Assembly: GCA_039819115.1 (NCBI GenBank)
Contig: JBCBST010000040.1
Coordinates: 1-24,431, forward strand
DNA: 24,431 nt
Direction of reading: 5' to 3'
Source of the DNA: JBCBST01 sp039819115
Lineage (GTDB): Bacteria > Bacteroidota > Rhodothermia > Balneolales > Balneolaceae
Shown: positions 15,372-24,131 of the stretch, one piece after another
Position numbering within the stretch: position 1 is the stretch's first letter
Layout of the letters: each line of letters begins with the position of its first letter
Notes under the pieces: model-generated
Seen by the model: only the letters and a program-made list of their open reading frames with translations
Told to the model about the DNA's origin: nothing
The model's database searches: none
Translations under genes and position numbers: made by a program

Positions 15372-16102
15372 ACATCTCGCATTTCATCTTCATACTTATC
15401 CTCATTCTCTGCTCTTTTGGCTGTGCATCTAAGAACAAAACACAGGGCCCAATTTCTATACAGATGAGTCCCGAACAAAAGCAGGAACTCATCCGGCAGC
15501 TTAACTCGATGGCAGATATGGATGAACGCTACCGAAGAGCAATTTCCCTGGGAACACTTGATTCGTCTAAACTAGCGCAGTACCGGGAACTCGCAGAAGC
15601 AGGTGATGTGGATGCATACCTCGCGTTTAAGCGATCCACTGAACAAACCCTATCCGATCCTCAGATTGATTCCCTTTGGGCATTACAACATGCACTGGAT
15701 TATCAAAACTACGGCGATCTTAAACGTATTATTCACCAATATGGCTATCCCTCAGAAGAACGGTTAGAACATTCCACCGATCTGCTTTATCCCCTTTTAC
15801 TTCATCCTCCCATAGAGCTTGACCCCGAGGCCTACCTCGATGAAATGTCGGATTTGCTTAAACCGGAGGTTCTTGCCGGGAGAATGTCCGCGAAAAAGTA
15901 TGCAATGTTTGTAGATAATATCCGGATCAAGGTGCTGAATAAACCTCAACTGTATGGCACAAATCAGGTGTTTAATCCTGAAACCATGCAGATGGGACCA
16001 CCCGTAATCGAAGACCTTGAGCTATCCAACAAACTGCGAAAAGAACTTGGTTTACCCGGGCTGAAAACCGGAGAATATGAGGTGCTTAAAAAGGAAGGAT
16101 AG
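15368..16102 (+). CDS. Lipoprotein of unknown function
   Basis: A 244-residue lipoprotein: hydrophobic signal MNISHFIFILILIL then SFGC with acylated Cys19. The mature part is soluble, mostly helical and charged; ELAEAGDVDAYLAFK-like segments near 72-87 recall helical repeats, but no family is recognised. A conserved-looking tail reads KLRKELGLPGLKTGEYEVL. It starts with ATGA overlapping the DUF2867 stop, so it is the last gene of the 13538-16102 cluster. Outer-membrane or periplasmic attachment is expected. Confidence 0.72.
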   Translation: MNISHFIFILILILCSFGCASKNKTQGPISIQMSPEQKQELIRQLNSMADMDERYRRAISLGTLDSSKLAQYRELAEAGDVDAYLAFKRSTEQTLSDPQIDSLWALQHALDYQNYGDLKRIIHQYGYPSEERLEHSTDLLYPLLLHPPIELDPEAYLDEMSDLLKPEVLAGRMSAKKYAMFVDNIRIKVLNKPQLYGTNQVFNPETMQMGPPVIEDLELSNKLRKELGLPGLKTGEYEVLKKEG

Positions 16103-16244
16103 CGGAAGAAGAACGATGTTTGAATGTTTACCGCGCATTCGCGTCAATAGAATGCACAAAATCTTTAGAGATCATACGATTTATTTATTCGCAATCTTTA
16201 ACATTCATTTTTCCTAGCTTCGCGAATCAAAAAATCTCAATTAT

Positions 16245-16703
16245 ATGAAGGCTAAATCTTTTTCTTTTTTACTAATTATTGGATTATTCACCTTGGCAAC
16301 AAGCGAGCTTAAAGCTCAGGATGTACCTACTCAAATTGCTGAACGCTTTTTTGAGAATTACAAAAACAAAGGGAGCGATGATGCGATTGATAGTTTATAC
16401 GCGTCAAATAAATGGATATCACGAGCTGCTGACGCTTTAGCAAACTTGAAGAGCCAAATCAGCGGATTGAACGAAGATTATGTGGGTACATACTACGGCT
16501 ATGAGTTAATTGTTGAGAAGAAATTAGGGGACAGTTTTGCTCTGCAAAGCTATTTGGTAAAATATGACCGTCAACCCATTAGATTTACGTTCTTATTCTA
16601 TAGACCAAACGAAGAATGGATGTTATACAGCTTTCAGTATGACGGCAACCTGGGCGAAGAACTTAAAGAAGCAGCTAATATTTACTTTCTCGATTTGAAC
16701 TAA
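16245..16703 (+). CDS. Secreted small protein of unknown function
   Basis: A 152-residue exported protein with signal peptide ending ELKAQ (about residue 25). The mature part starts with a helix (TQIAERFFENYKNKGSDDAI) and continues as alternating strands ending in FTFLFYRPNEEWMLYSFQYD, suggesting an NTF2-like or cystatin-like alpha+beta fold, but I cannot name the family. The gene appears more AT-rich than its neighbours. It is flanked by gaps of 142 and 94 bp and is probably transcribed alone. Confidence 0.65.
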   Translation: MKAKSFSFLLIIGLFTLATSELKAQDVPTQIAERFFENYKNKGSDDAIDSLYASNKWISRAADALANLKSQISGLNEDYVGTYYGYELIVEKKLGDSFALQSYLVKYDRQPIRFTFLFYRPNEEWMLYSFQYDGNLGEELKEAANIYFLDLN

Positions 16704-16797
16704 AGTCGAAATTCCGCAGGAAATTCCTTCCGGATTTAGGTATCGTTTCAAACGCTCATTAACTCGGAGATAACGATAACTAAAACTGGATAAAACG

Positions 16798-19700
16798 ATG
16801 GGGAAATACATCACCCTTTTCATGATCTTATTTCTTGGGATCGGAATGACAACTGGCGTTGCACATGCTCAGGAAGAAGCACCTGATGTTCGATATAAAA
16901 CAGCATGGAGCAGCCTGAAATTCCGGTCCATCGGTCCTGCATTTACATCAGGACGTATTTCTGATTTTGCAGTAAACCCGGATAACCACAGCGAAATCTA
17001 TATCGCCACTGCAGCTGGCGGGGTTTGGAAAACTACCAACCGTGGCATCAGCGTTAAGCCCGTATTCGATAGACAGGGCTCCTATTCCATTGGAGTGGTT
17101 GAGATGGACCCAAACAACCATAACGTAGTATGGGTGGGGACCGGCGAAAATAACAACCAGCGCAGTGTGGCCTATGGGGACGGCGTGTACAAATCTGTGG
17201 ATGGAGGAAAAAGCTGGAAGCACATGGGGCTTAAAAATTCCGAGCATATCGGGATGATCGCTATTGACCCCCGGGATTCCGACGTAGTTTATGTGGCTGC
17301 AACGGGTCCTCTTTGGAGTGAAGGTGGGGACAGAGGACTTTATAAAACTACGGATGGTGGTAAAACCTGGAACAACGTTCTGGAAATCAGTGAACATACC
17401 GGAATCCATGAAGTGCACATGGATCCAAGAGACCCTGATGTGATCTACGCGGTGGCTCATCAGCGCCGGCGCCATGTTTTTACCTATATCAGTGGTGGAC
17501 CTGAATCTGCCGTGTATAAGTCGACTGACGCCGGAGCAACCTTCCGGAAAGCTATGAAAGGACTTCCATCCGGTGATGTAGGCCGGATTGGACTGGATAT
17601 CTCACCCGTTAATCCGGATGTAGTTTATGCCGTAGTGGAAGCCAAAACGGGAAAAGGCGGATTCTACCGCTCCACCGATCGGGGTGAATCGTGGGAAAGA
17701 AGAAGTAGCTATACGGCAAGTGGAAACTACTACAATGAAGTGATTGCGGACCCGGTAGATGTAGATTTAGTGTATGTAATGAACACGTATGCGGGTGTTT
17801 CCGACGATGGTGGAAAGAGTTTTAAAAACGTTGGAGAAGCAAACAAACACATTGATAATCATGCGTTATGGATTAATCCGGATGATCCAAACTATCTGTT
17901 GAATGGTAATGATGGCGGCGTGTACGAAAGCTATGACCGGGGAAAAACGTGGAGATTTTTCACAAACCTACCGGTGACCCAGTTTTATAAAGTGGCCGTA
18001 GATAATGATTACCCCTTCTACAATGTATATGGTGGCACCCAGGATAACTTCACATTTGGCGGACCATCACGTACAACCGAAACCACCGGAATCACCAATC
18101 GCAACTGGATGGTAACCTTACTGGGTGATGGGTTCGAACCTCATGTAGACCCCACGGATCCGAACATCGTATATAGCCAGTATCAGTATGGCAACCTGTA
18201 CCGTTTCGATAAACAAAGTGGAGAAGCGACCAACATTATTCCTCAACCACCTGCTGGCGACTATTCCTATACCTGGAACTGGGATTCACCCTTCTTCGTA
18301 AGTGTTCACGATCATAAGCGGTTGTACTATGCATCCGATCGTGTACACCGAAGTAATGACCGTGGACAAAGCTGGGAGGAAATCAGCGGAGATTTAACCC
18401 GGGGTATTGACCGCAATACCTTAGAAGTGATGGGTAAGGTGTGGCCGATGGATGCCGTTGCTAAAAATGCCTCTACCACACCGTATGGAAATATTGTAGC
18501 CCTTGCGGAATCGCCCTTGGATGAGAACCTCCTTTTTGCCGGTACCGATGACGGACTCATTCATATTTCGGAAGATGGAGGGAATACCTGGAAAAAGATG
18601 GATTCCTTTCCCGATGTGCCCGATATGACTTATGTAAACGAGATTGTGGCTTCTGCTCATGACAAAAATGTGATATACGCCGCGTTTAACAATCATAAGA
18701 ACGGTGATTTTAAGCCCTATCTTTTGAAGAGTAAAAACCTTGGGCGATCATGGAAGTCCATTGCTGCTAACCTTCCGGAACGAGGATCGGTATATGCAAT
18801 CGCCGAAGATCCTGAAGTTGCCGGATTACTCTTTGTTGGAACTGAATTTTCAGCTTATGCCACGCTGAATGACGGGGACTGGTGGAAGAAACTAAGTTCC
18901 GGACTCCCAACTGTTGCTGTCCGCGATATCAACATCCAGGAACGGGAAAAAGACCTTGTACTAGCCACCTTTGGGCGCGGTTTTTATATCATGGATGACT
19001 ACTCCGCACTCCGGGAGTTTGCAAAAGAAGTGCAGGAAAAAGAAGCACATCTGTTTTCAGTCCGGGATGCCTTCCAGTATGCTCCATTTAGTCCAATTGC
19101 CGCTTCAAATACCATTGGCTGGTTAGGACCAAAAGGCTTTCAAGGGGAGGATTTCTATTTAGGAACCAATCCCACCTTTGGTGCAGCATTCACCTTTTAC
19201 ATGAAGGATGGAATCAAAACAGCTAAAGCCAGCCGGGAGCAAGAAGAAAAAGCAAAACGAAAAGATGGGGAAACGGTGTATTATCCCAGCTATGATCAGC
19301 TAAAAGCAGAAGGGGAAGAAGACAAACCATTCTTAATCTTCACCGTGCGGGATGCAAATGGCAATAGGGTAGACGAAGTGCGCACCAGTCCTAAAAAAGG
19401 GATTAACCGTGTCTATTGGGATCTTACCTATCCTGATGTAGACCAGGTCAGAACTTCGGCAGCTGATGCAACGAAGAATCTTACATCCGGAATCATGGTG
19501 CTCCCCGGGGTCTACACGGTACAACTCTCTAAAAGCATTAACGGTGAGGTTACAATTCTTACCGAAGAGGTATCCTTTGAGGTGAAGGGGCTTAACAATC
19601 GCACTCTTCCATCCACAGATCCGGATGCTATGCTGGCTTTTCACAAGGAACTGGAACAGCTATCTAAATCGGCGAATAGCGTACGCAGAGCCTGGAATGA

Positions 19701-20085
19701 AGCAACTGACCGGTTAACATATTATAAAGCGGCCAATCGAATCGTGAAAAGCGAAAGCCTGGAAGATCGGATTACCGAATTGGAGGATAAGCTGGATGCT
19801 ATACAACTCATCATGTTTGGCGATCCGCTTAAGCGCCGACTTGAAATCGACCAGGCACCATCACTGAATAGTCGTATCAATACGGCCATCAGCTCCGGAA
19901 TGTCAACCCGGACGGACCCGACCCGTACTTCTATGATGGTTCGAACGATTGCCGAACAACAGTTACGCCCAGTAATCACCGACATGAAACAAATCATGGA
20001 AGAAGTATTGCCAGCGATTGACGCTGAGTTGGATCGCGCCGGCGCGCCTTACACACCGGGAAGGATTATAGATCTCGATAACTGA
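16798..20085 (+). CDS. Exported VPS10/BNR-repeat (sortilin-like) beta-propeller protein
   Basis: A very large exported protein of 1095 residues with a signal peptide (1-25, ending AHAQ). The first two thirds form one or two beta-propellers marked by at least nine Asp-box (BNR) turns of the form S/T-x-D-x-G-x-x-W, such as YKSVDGGKSW, YKTTDGGKTW, YRSTDRGESW, YESYDRGKTW and HISEDGGNTW. The last third (about 790-1095) holds a beta-sandwich-like segment and a helical tail with LEDRITELEDKLDAI. Relatives are called WD40/YVTN/BNR-like or sortilin-related and are often seen in marine Bacteroidota; glycosidase-like labels come from the Asp-boxes, not from known activity. It ends at a strong terminator and is convergent with the membrane protein gene. 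Confidence 0.88.
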   Translation: MGKYITLFMILFLGIGMTTGVAHAQEEAPDVRYKTAWSSLKFRSIGPAFTSGRISDFAVNPDNHSEIYIATAAGGVWKTTNRGISVKPVFDRQGSYSIGVVEMDPNNHNVVWVGTGENNNQRSVAYGDGVYKSVDGGKSWKHMGLKNSEHIGMIAIDPRDSDVVYVAATGPLWSEGGDRGLYKTTDGGKTWNNVLEISEHTGIHEVHMDPRDPDVIYAVAHQRRRHVFTYISGGPESAVYKSTDAGATFRKAMKGLPSGDVGRIGLDISPVNPDVVYAVVEAKTGKGGFYRSTDRGESWERRSSYTASGNYYNEVIADPVDVDLVYVMNTYAGVSDDGGKSFKNVGEANKHIDNHALWINPDDPNYLLNGNDGGVYESYDRGKTWRFFTNLPVTQFYKVAVDNDYPFYNVYGGTQDNFTFGGPSRTTETTGITNRNWMVTLLGDGFEPHVDPTDPNIVYSQYQYGNLYRFDKQSGEATNIIPQPPAGDYSYTWNWDSPFFVSVHDHKRLYYASDRVHRSNDRGQSWEEISGDLTRGIDRNTLEVMGKVWPMDAVAKNASTTPYGNIVALAESPLDENLLFAGTDDGLIHISEDGGNTWKKMDSFPDVPDMTYVNEIVASAHDKNVIYAAFNNHKNGDFKPYLLKSKNLGRSWKSIAANLPERGSVYAIAEDPEVAGLLFVGTEFSAYATLNDGDWWKKLSSGLPTVAVRDINIQEREKDLVLATFGRGFYIMDDYSALREFAKEVQEKEAHLFSVRDAFQYAPFSPIAASNTIGWLGPKGFQGEDFYLGTNPTFGAAFTFYMKDGIKTAKASREQEEKAKRKDGETVYYPSYDQLKAEGEEDKPFLIFTVRDANGNRVDEVRTSPKKGINRVYWDLTYPDVDQVRTSAADATKNLTSGIMVLPGVYTVQLSKSINGEVTILTEEVSFEVKGLNNRTLPSTDPDAMLAFHKELEQLSKSANSVRRAWNEATDRLTYYKAANRIVKSESLEDRITELEDKLDAIQLIMFGDPLKRRLEIDQAPSLNSRINTAISSGMSTRTDPTRTSMMVRTIAEQQLRPVITDMKQIMEEVLPAIDAELDRAGAPYTPGRIIDLDN

Positions 20086-20104
20086 TCTTAGTTTATGTCA
20101 TAAT

Positions 20105-20130
20105 AAAAGCCCCTGATTTTAGGGGCTTTT
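20105..20130. terminator. Bidirectional intrinsic terminator
   Basis: A perfect 10-bp stem (20105-20114 with 20121-20130) with a 6-nt loop, GC-rich in the middle and flanked by A4 and T4-5 runs, so it can work on both strands. It lies in the 58-bp gap between the convergent genes at 16798-20085 and 20144-20929 and would end both transcripts. Confidence 0.95.
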
Positions 20131-20143
20131 TCTAAACTGTTAC

Positions 20144-20929
20144 TTAACGAATTCTATTTCGTTCCGGTTTTGAACCCGTGTTATGCTCTGGCTCTTCTGG
20201 TGGTATGGTAAGTGACGGTTGTATAGTGTTTTCTTTTTTTGAAGCTGATTGTTGTCCGCCTGCTACTAACGAACTCAGTTTCCTGAACATCAACCGGATA
20301 CTTTTTTTCTTCTTTTGTACAAAACTATTGATTCCAGATCGTACAACGAGATACGATGCCAATGTTATCGATAAACCAATCGGGATGCCCATCATCCCAA
20401 AATTGAGCATTCCCAGGAGAAGGGCCCAAACCGCTACATTAATGACAATAGGTAAGGTCCATGCCAGGGCCAGTTGATTAAAATTCGCCTGAATGACTAC
20501 TTTGGATTGGTCATCCCCTGAGAATAAAGACAGCTTGTATAGCGTATGCTTGCTATCGGATATCCATTCCATCATGCGCCCCACCTTAGAGGAAGCACCT
20601 GTTTTACCGGCCACCCTTTCCATAAGAGATACCACCTCCGGCCATTCTTCCTCAGTAAGTTGAAGAGGAATAATTTCTTCCATATCCAGTTGGGTGGATA
20701 TTAATAACGGCGAAAAAATACTCCGTTCTTCCTGCTCCGGTTCGTGATCCATCTGGCTGGCCACTTCTGCTACGATATCGGGTTCTAAACCCACATCCTG
20801 GGCAATATGCTGAATTTCCTCCAGAGTCAGCCCAATGGTCGTTTTACTGCTTTCAGCAGCCTGAAGCTCTCCGGCCCGCTTTATAATTTTACTGATTTCC
20901 TTTTCGGTATATAATCGATCTTTTCCCAT
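20144..20929 (-). CDS. Membrane protein of unknown function
   Basis: A protein of 261 residues if started at ATG 20929 (MGKDRLYTEKEISKIIKRA); the frame is open to 20965, but the shorter start gives the usual opening of this kind of protein and has GAAGCGG just upstream. Residues 1-60 are helical, resembling small bacterial domains that open YTEKEISxIxKRAxEL. A soluble middle part follows, then two adjacent membrane helices at about 155-200 (LALAWTLPIVINVAVWALLL and GMMGIPIGLSITLASYLVV), then a basic, low-complexity cytosolic tail. No enzyme motif is seen. Single gene between two terminator or promoter regions; function unknown. Confidence 0.78.
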   Translation of the reverse strand: MGKDRLYTEKEISKIIKRAGELQAAESSKTTIGLTLEEIQHIAQDVGLEPDIVAEVASQMDHEPEQEERSIFSPLLISTQLDMEEIIPLQLTEEEWPEVVSLMERVAGKTGASSKVGRMMEWISDSKHTLYKLSLFSGDDQSKVVIQANFNQLALAWTLPIVINVAVWALLLGMLNFGMMGIPIGLSITLASYLVVRSGINSFVQKKKKSIRLMFRKLSSLVAGGQQSASKKENTIQPSLTIPPEEPEHNTGSKPERNRIR

Positions 20930-21120
20930 TCCGCTTCTTTTTGCTCTGCATGTATTCAATTTCAATAATTACCCACTACATGATACAAAAATGCAACTAT
21001 CAGATTAGGATTGAAATTTTTGTAGCCCGAATGTTCACATCATAACCGGAAAAACGGACAAGCCTTAACGTTCCCTTAACTACGGATGCCGCGTTTTTTG
21101 CGTTTCTTTTCGGTTAAACC

Positions 21121-22791
21121 ATGTCCAATCACCTATCCATTATGCGAGTCACCCTTCTTTCTCTTGTACTGTTGTGCGTATTCATGCTGGCAACTAATCC
21201 CTCCTTTGCCCAAAATACCAAACAGGAAACGGCTACCGGTTTTGTATTCCACGATGTTAACGAAAATGGCGTCATGGATACTAACGAAGAGGGTGTTCCA
21301 GGGGTTTTTGTGTCAAACGGTATCGATCTTGTACAAACCAATGATAATGGACGGTACCAGATTTCGGTCTCTGACGATGCCATCATCTTTGTGATTAAGC
21401 CACGTAATTGGATGACCCCGGTAAACAACGATAACCTGCCCCGGTTCTTTTATATCCATAACCCGAAGGGCTCACCTCAAAATTATACCTATGAAGGAAT
21501 AGCCCCCACGGGCCCACTGCCTGAACGGATTAACTTCCCATTGTATAAAGAAACAGGCTCATCCGCTTTCAAAATGGTCGTGTTTGGTGATCCCCAGCCC
21601 TATAGCCTGGAACAAATTGATTTCCTGGCTGAGGATGTAATCGCCGAGTTAATAGACCGTGATGATCTCGAGTTTGGGATGACAATGGGTGACATTGTAG
21701 GCGATAACCTGGACTTTTTCTCCCCTTTGAACCAGGCTGTCTCAAAACTTGGTATACCCTGGTATAATGTGCTGGGCAATCATGATGTCAATTATATGGC
21801 GCCGAATGACAAACTCTCTGACGATACCTTCGAACGGGTGTTCGGGCCGGCAACCTACGCTTTTGTGTATGGGGATGTACACTTCATTGTTGTGGATAAT
21901 GTAATTCATGATGACTCTGTAGGTTCCAGACGTTATGTGGGAGGGTTACGCCCTGATCAGCTTGAGTTTGTACGCAACTACCTGGATGTGATCTCCAAAG
22001 AAGACCTGATTGTCTTAACCATGCATATCCCTCTTGAGCAACATGGGGATCGATTCAGGGACAGCGATCAAAAACAACTCTTTGACCTGCTTAAAGATTT
22101 TCCCAATACCCTTTCTATTTCGGCTCACACTCACACCCAGAACAATATGTTCTTTCATAAAGACTCGTCTGACTGGCAACGGGAAGTCCCTCACCATCAT
22201 TTTAATGTGGGAACCACGTCGGGCAGCTGGTGGAACGGGATACGGGGAGAAACCGATGTACCGCATACGATGATGCGGGATGGCACCCCAAATGGATATT
22301 CATTTATCTCCTTTAACGGTACCGAATACATTATCGACTGGAAAGTAGCGGGTAGCCCGGAAAGTCACCGTATGAATATTCATGTACCCAGAGGCATTGT
22401 ATCTAATTCACCAGACACCACCTTGCTCACCGTTAACTTCTTTAATGGAAGCGAACAATCGGAATTGAGATACCGGATTAAAGGAGTAACGGAATGGAGA
22501 GCGATGACAAAAGTGAACAAACCCGATCCTTACTTCGAGAAGATTTCCCGGCGTCATGAAAACTTCCTGAAACTGAACTTTCCTGAACTTTGGGATGAAA
22601 ACCCGGACCTGGCTGAAGAACAATATCCTATTTCCAGAAGATTATCGAGACCACAAAACTCCGCACATCTTTGGGAAGCTAACCTGGGTACTAACTGGCC
22701 CGCTGGACGACACGTCATTGAAGTTCAGGCTAAAGATCGATATGGCCAGACCTTCACCGCTTACCAGACTATGCGTGTGGTTGAGAAATAA
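21121..22791 (+). CDS. Exported calcineurin-like metallophosphoesterase (MetallophosN/C type)
   Basis: A 556-residue exported phosphoesterase. A signal peptide (about 1-30) is followed by an N-terminal beta-sandwich (about 36-145) that opens with a calcium-loop-like DVNENGVMDTNEEG (45-58). The catalytic domain (about 150-410) shows GDPQ (Asp157, with Gln159 where many relatives have His), GDIVGDN (Asp191), GNHD (Asn220, His221), MHIPLEQH and the SAHTHTQ metal motif. The rest (about 415-556) is the family's C-terminal domain. Likely substrate: a phosphate ester outside the cytosol. ATG 21142 is an alternative start, as both leave a usable signal peptide. It is divergent from the membrane protein gene across 191 bp. 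Confidence 0.9.
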   Translation: MSNHLSIMRVTLLSLVLLCVFMLATNPSFAQNTKQETATGFVFHDVNENGVMDTNEEGVPGVFVSNGIDLVQTNDNGRYQISVSDDAIIFVIKPRNWMTPVNNDNLPRFFYIHNPKGSPQNYTYEGIAPTGPLPERINFPLYKETGSSAFKMVVFGDPQPYSLEQIDFLAEDVIAELIDRDDLEFGMTMGDIVGDNLDFFSPLNQAVSKLGIPWYNVLGNHDVNYMAPNDKLSDDTFERVFGPATYAFVYGDVHFIVVDNVIHDDSVGSRRYVGGLRPDQLEFVRNYLDVISKEDLIVLTMHIPLEQHGDRFRDSDQKQLFDLLKDFPNTLSISAHTHTQNNMFFHKDSSDWQREVPHHHFNVGTTSGSWWNGIRGETDVPHTMMRDGTPNGYSFISFNGTEYIIDWKVAGSPESHRMNIHVPRGIVSNSPDTTLLTVNFFNGSEQSELRYRIKGVTEWRAMTKVNKPDPYFEKISRRHENFLKLNFPELWDENPDLAEEQYPISRRLSRPQNSAHLWEANLGTNWPAGRHVIEVQAKDRYGQTFTAYQTMRVVEK

Positions 22792-23017
22792 TAGGGTATC
22801 GGTTCCTGTTTGAGCCTAGTCAGCAAATACGGAATTAGTGATTGATATCGTTAATCTCTTTTTTTGTGATCGTATCCCTGGTTTAGTCAAAACGAGCGGG
22901 AGGTAGCTTTTTTTTACCTGATCTGATACCAGACCGGGTTTTAATTTTAACGCTACGGTGTTGCAATAGGGAGTTATTCCGTATCTTGTGAAACTGTTGT
23001 GTAAGCTATCCTGATCC

Positions 23018-23422
23018 ATGAATCTCATATCCTATAAATCGTCAGATGCGATAGGAGCCTTTGCCAGCTTCTTATGCATGCTGCACTGTTTTGCCACCCC
23101 TTTTCTTTTTATTGCGGTTGCAGGCACGGCCGGGGGAGAGGAAGCACCTTTATGGTGGCTTTCTGTTAATTATTTATTCTTATTCATTTCATTTTTCGCG
23201 GTACTGCATTCGGCTCAAACGACTTCCCGACCGGTAATGCGCCCCCTGTTTTGGTTGAACTGGATCATCTTAACTTTTGTTGTCGTGAACGAACAATTCG
23301 GATGGATGGAACTTGCTGAAGCGGTTACGTATGCAGCCGCTTTTGCATTGGTGGGACTTCACCTGTTTAACCGTGCCTATGGCACATCTAATACCGAGGA
23401 CTGTAACGTTGATCATGAATAA
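23018..23422 (+). CDS. MerC-family membrane protein
   Basis: A 134-residue protein with four predicted membrane helices and the MerC-like motif C20-M-L-H-C24 followed by Pro28 in the first helix, where MerC transporters bind metal thiophilically. The C-terminal EDCNVDHE tail adds another Cys and His. In mercury operons MerC imports Hg(II), but no mer gene is present here, and in Bacteroidota MerC-domain genes occur with metal-homeostasis genes, so zinc or another metal is likelier. It overlaps the folE start by 8 nt, linking it to a zinc enzyme. No Shine-Dalgarno is evident. Confidence 0.85.
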   Translation: MNLISYKSSDAIGAFASFLCMLHCFATPFLFIAVAGTAGGEEAPLWWLSVNYLFLFISFFAVLHSAQTTSRPVMRPLFWLNWIILTFVVVNEQFGWMELAEAVTYAAAFALVGLHLFNRAYGTSNTEDCNVDHE

Positions 23423-24077
23423 AGAGCAAATAGAAGCTATTGGAGATAACCACATTTCTACCAGTGTGGAAACACCTCTCCTTCCGGATGCTTTTGAAAA
23501 ATCAGACGAAGAAAAGATTAAGAATATTGAGCACTATTTCGGAAAGATTATGACCGAACTGGGGCTCGATTTGTCCGACGATAGTTTATCAGGCACTCCC
23601 TATCGTGTGGCTAAAATGTATGTAAAGGAAATGTTTTATGGTCTGAACCCTGAAAACAGACCAAAAATATCCACGTTCGATAATCATTACGATTACCACA
23701 AAATCATCATCGAACAAAACATTACCATCGACTCAGCCTGTGAGCATCATTTTCTCCCAATCATAGGATATGCCCATATTGGGTACATTCCTACAGACAG
23801 GGTCATTGGTCTATCCAAAATAAACCGGTTAGTGGATTATTACGCACACCGTCCGCAGGTTCAGGAACGGTTGTCCCTTCAGATTTTACAGGACCTGCAA
23901 GGCGAATTACGTACCGATGACGTCATTGTGATGATTAATTCTAAACACCTGTGTGTTTCTACCCGGGGAATTAAAGATAAAGAAAGCTTTACTACTACCC
24001 TGGAATACGGTGGCCGGTTCGAAGAACGGGAATACCGGGAAGAATTTATCAAACTCATTGATAGTAAGGCGTTATAG
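23415..24077 (+). CDS. folE: GTP cyclohydrolase I
   Basis: A 220-residue cytosolic enzyme that turns GTP into 7,8-dihydroneopterin triphosphate, the first step to tetrahydrofolate and related pterins. Zinc ligands are Cys109, His112 and Cys180, with catalytic His111 and His178, in SACEHHFLPI and SKHLCVSTRG; GLSKINRLV is also typical. These mark the zinc-dependent FolE, not the zinc-independent FolE2. The frame is open upstream to 23313, but ATG 23415 gives the normal length and N-terminus and lies inside the end of the MerC gene (8-nt overlap), so the two are translationally coupled. Confidence 0.96.
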   Translation: MNKEQIEAIGDNHISTSVETPLLPDAFEKSDEEKIKNIEHYFGKIMTELGLDLSDDSLSGTPYRVAKMYVKEMFYGLNPENRPKISTFDNHYDYHKIIIEQNITIDSACEHHFLPIIGYAHIGYIPTDRVIGLSKINRLVDYYAHRPQVQERLSLQILQDLQGELRTDDVIVMINSKHLCVSTRGIKDKESFTTTLEYGGRFEEREYREEFIKLIDSKAL

Positions 24078-24131
24078 CCCTGCCACTCACGCTTTGAAGA
24101 ATAGCAGACTACTTATCCATCACCAACTCAT

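Noticed and set aside
16948..17475. 175-codon minus-strand frame inside the VPS10/BNR gene
   Set aside because: Shadow of the Asp-box repeats in the plus-strand gene; no domain and no start context.
22901..22919. AGGTA/TACCT hairpin around a T-run before the MerC gene
   Set aside because: Only a 5-bp stem with the T-run in the loop; not a terminator or a known riboswitch.
23313..23414. Upstream extension of folE
   Set aside because: It would overlap the MerC gene by over 100 nt with a non-homologous N-terminus; ATG 23415 gives the family length.
23018..23422. Mercury-resistance locus
   Set aside because: Only a MerC-family protein is present; no merA, merP, merT or merR.
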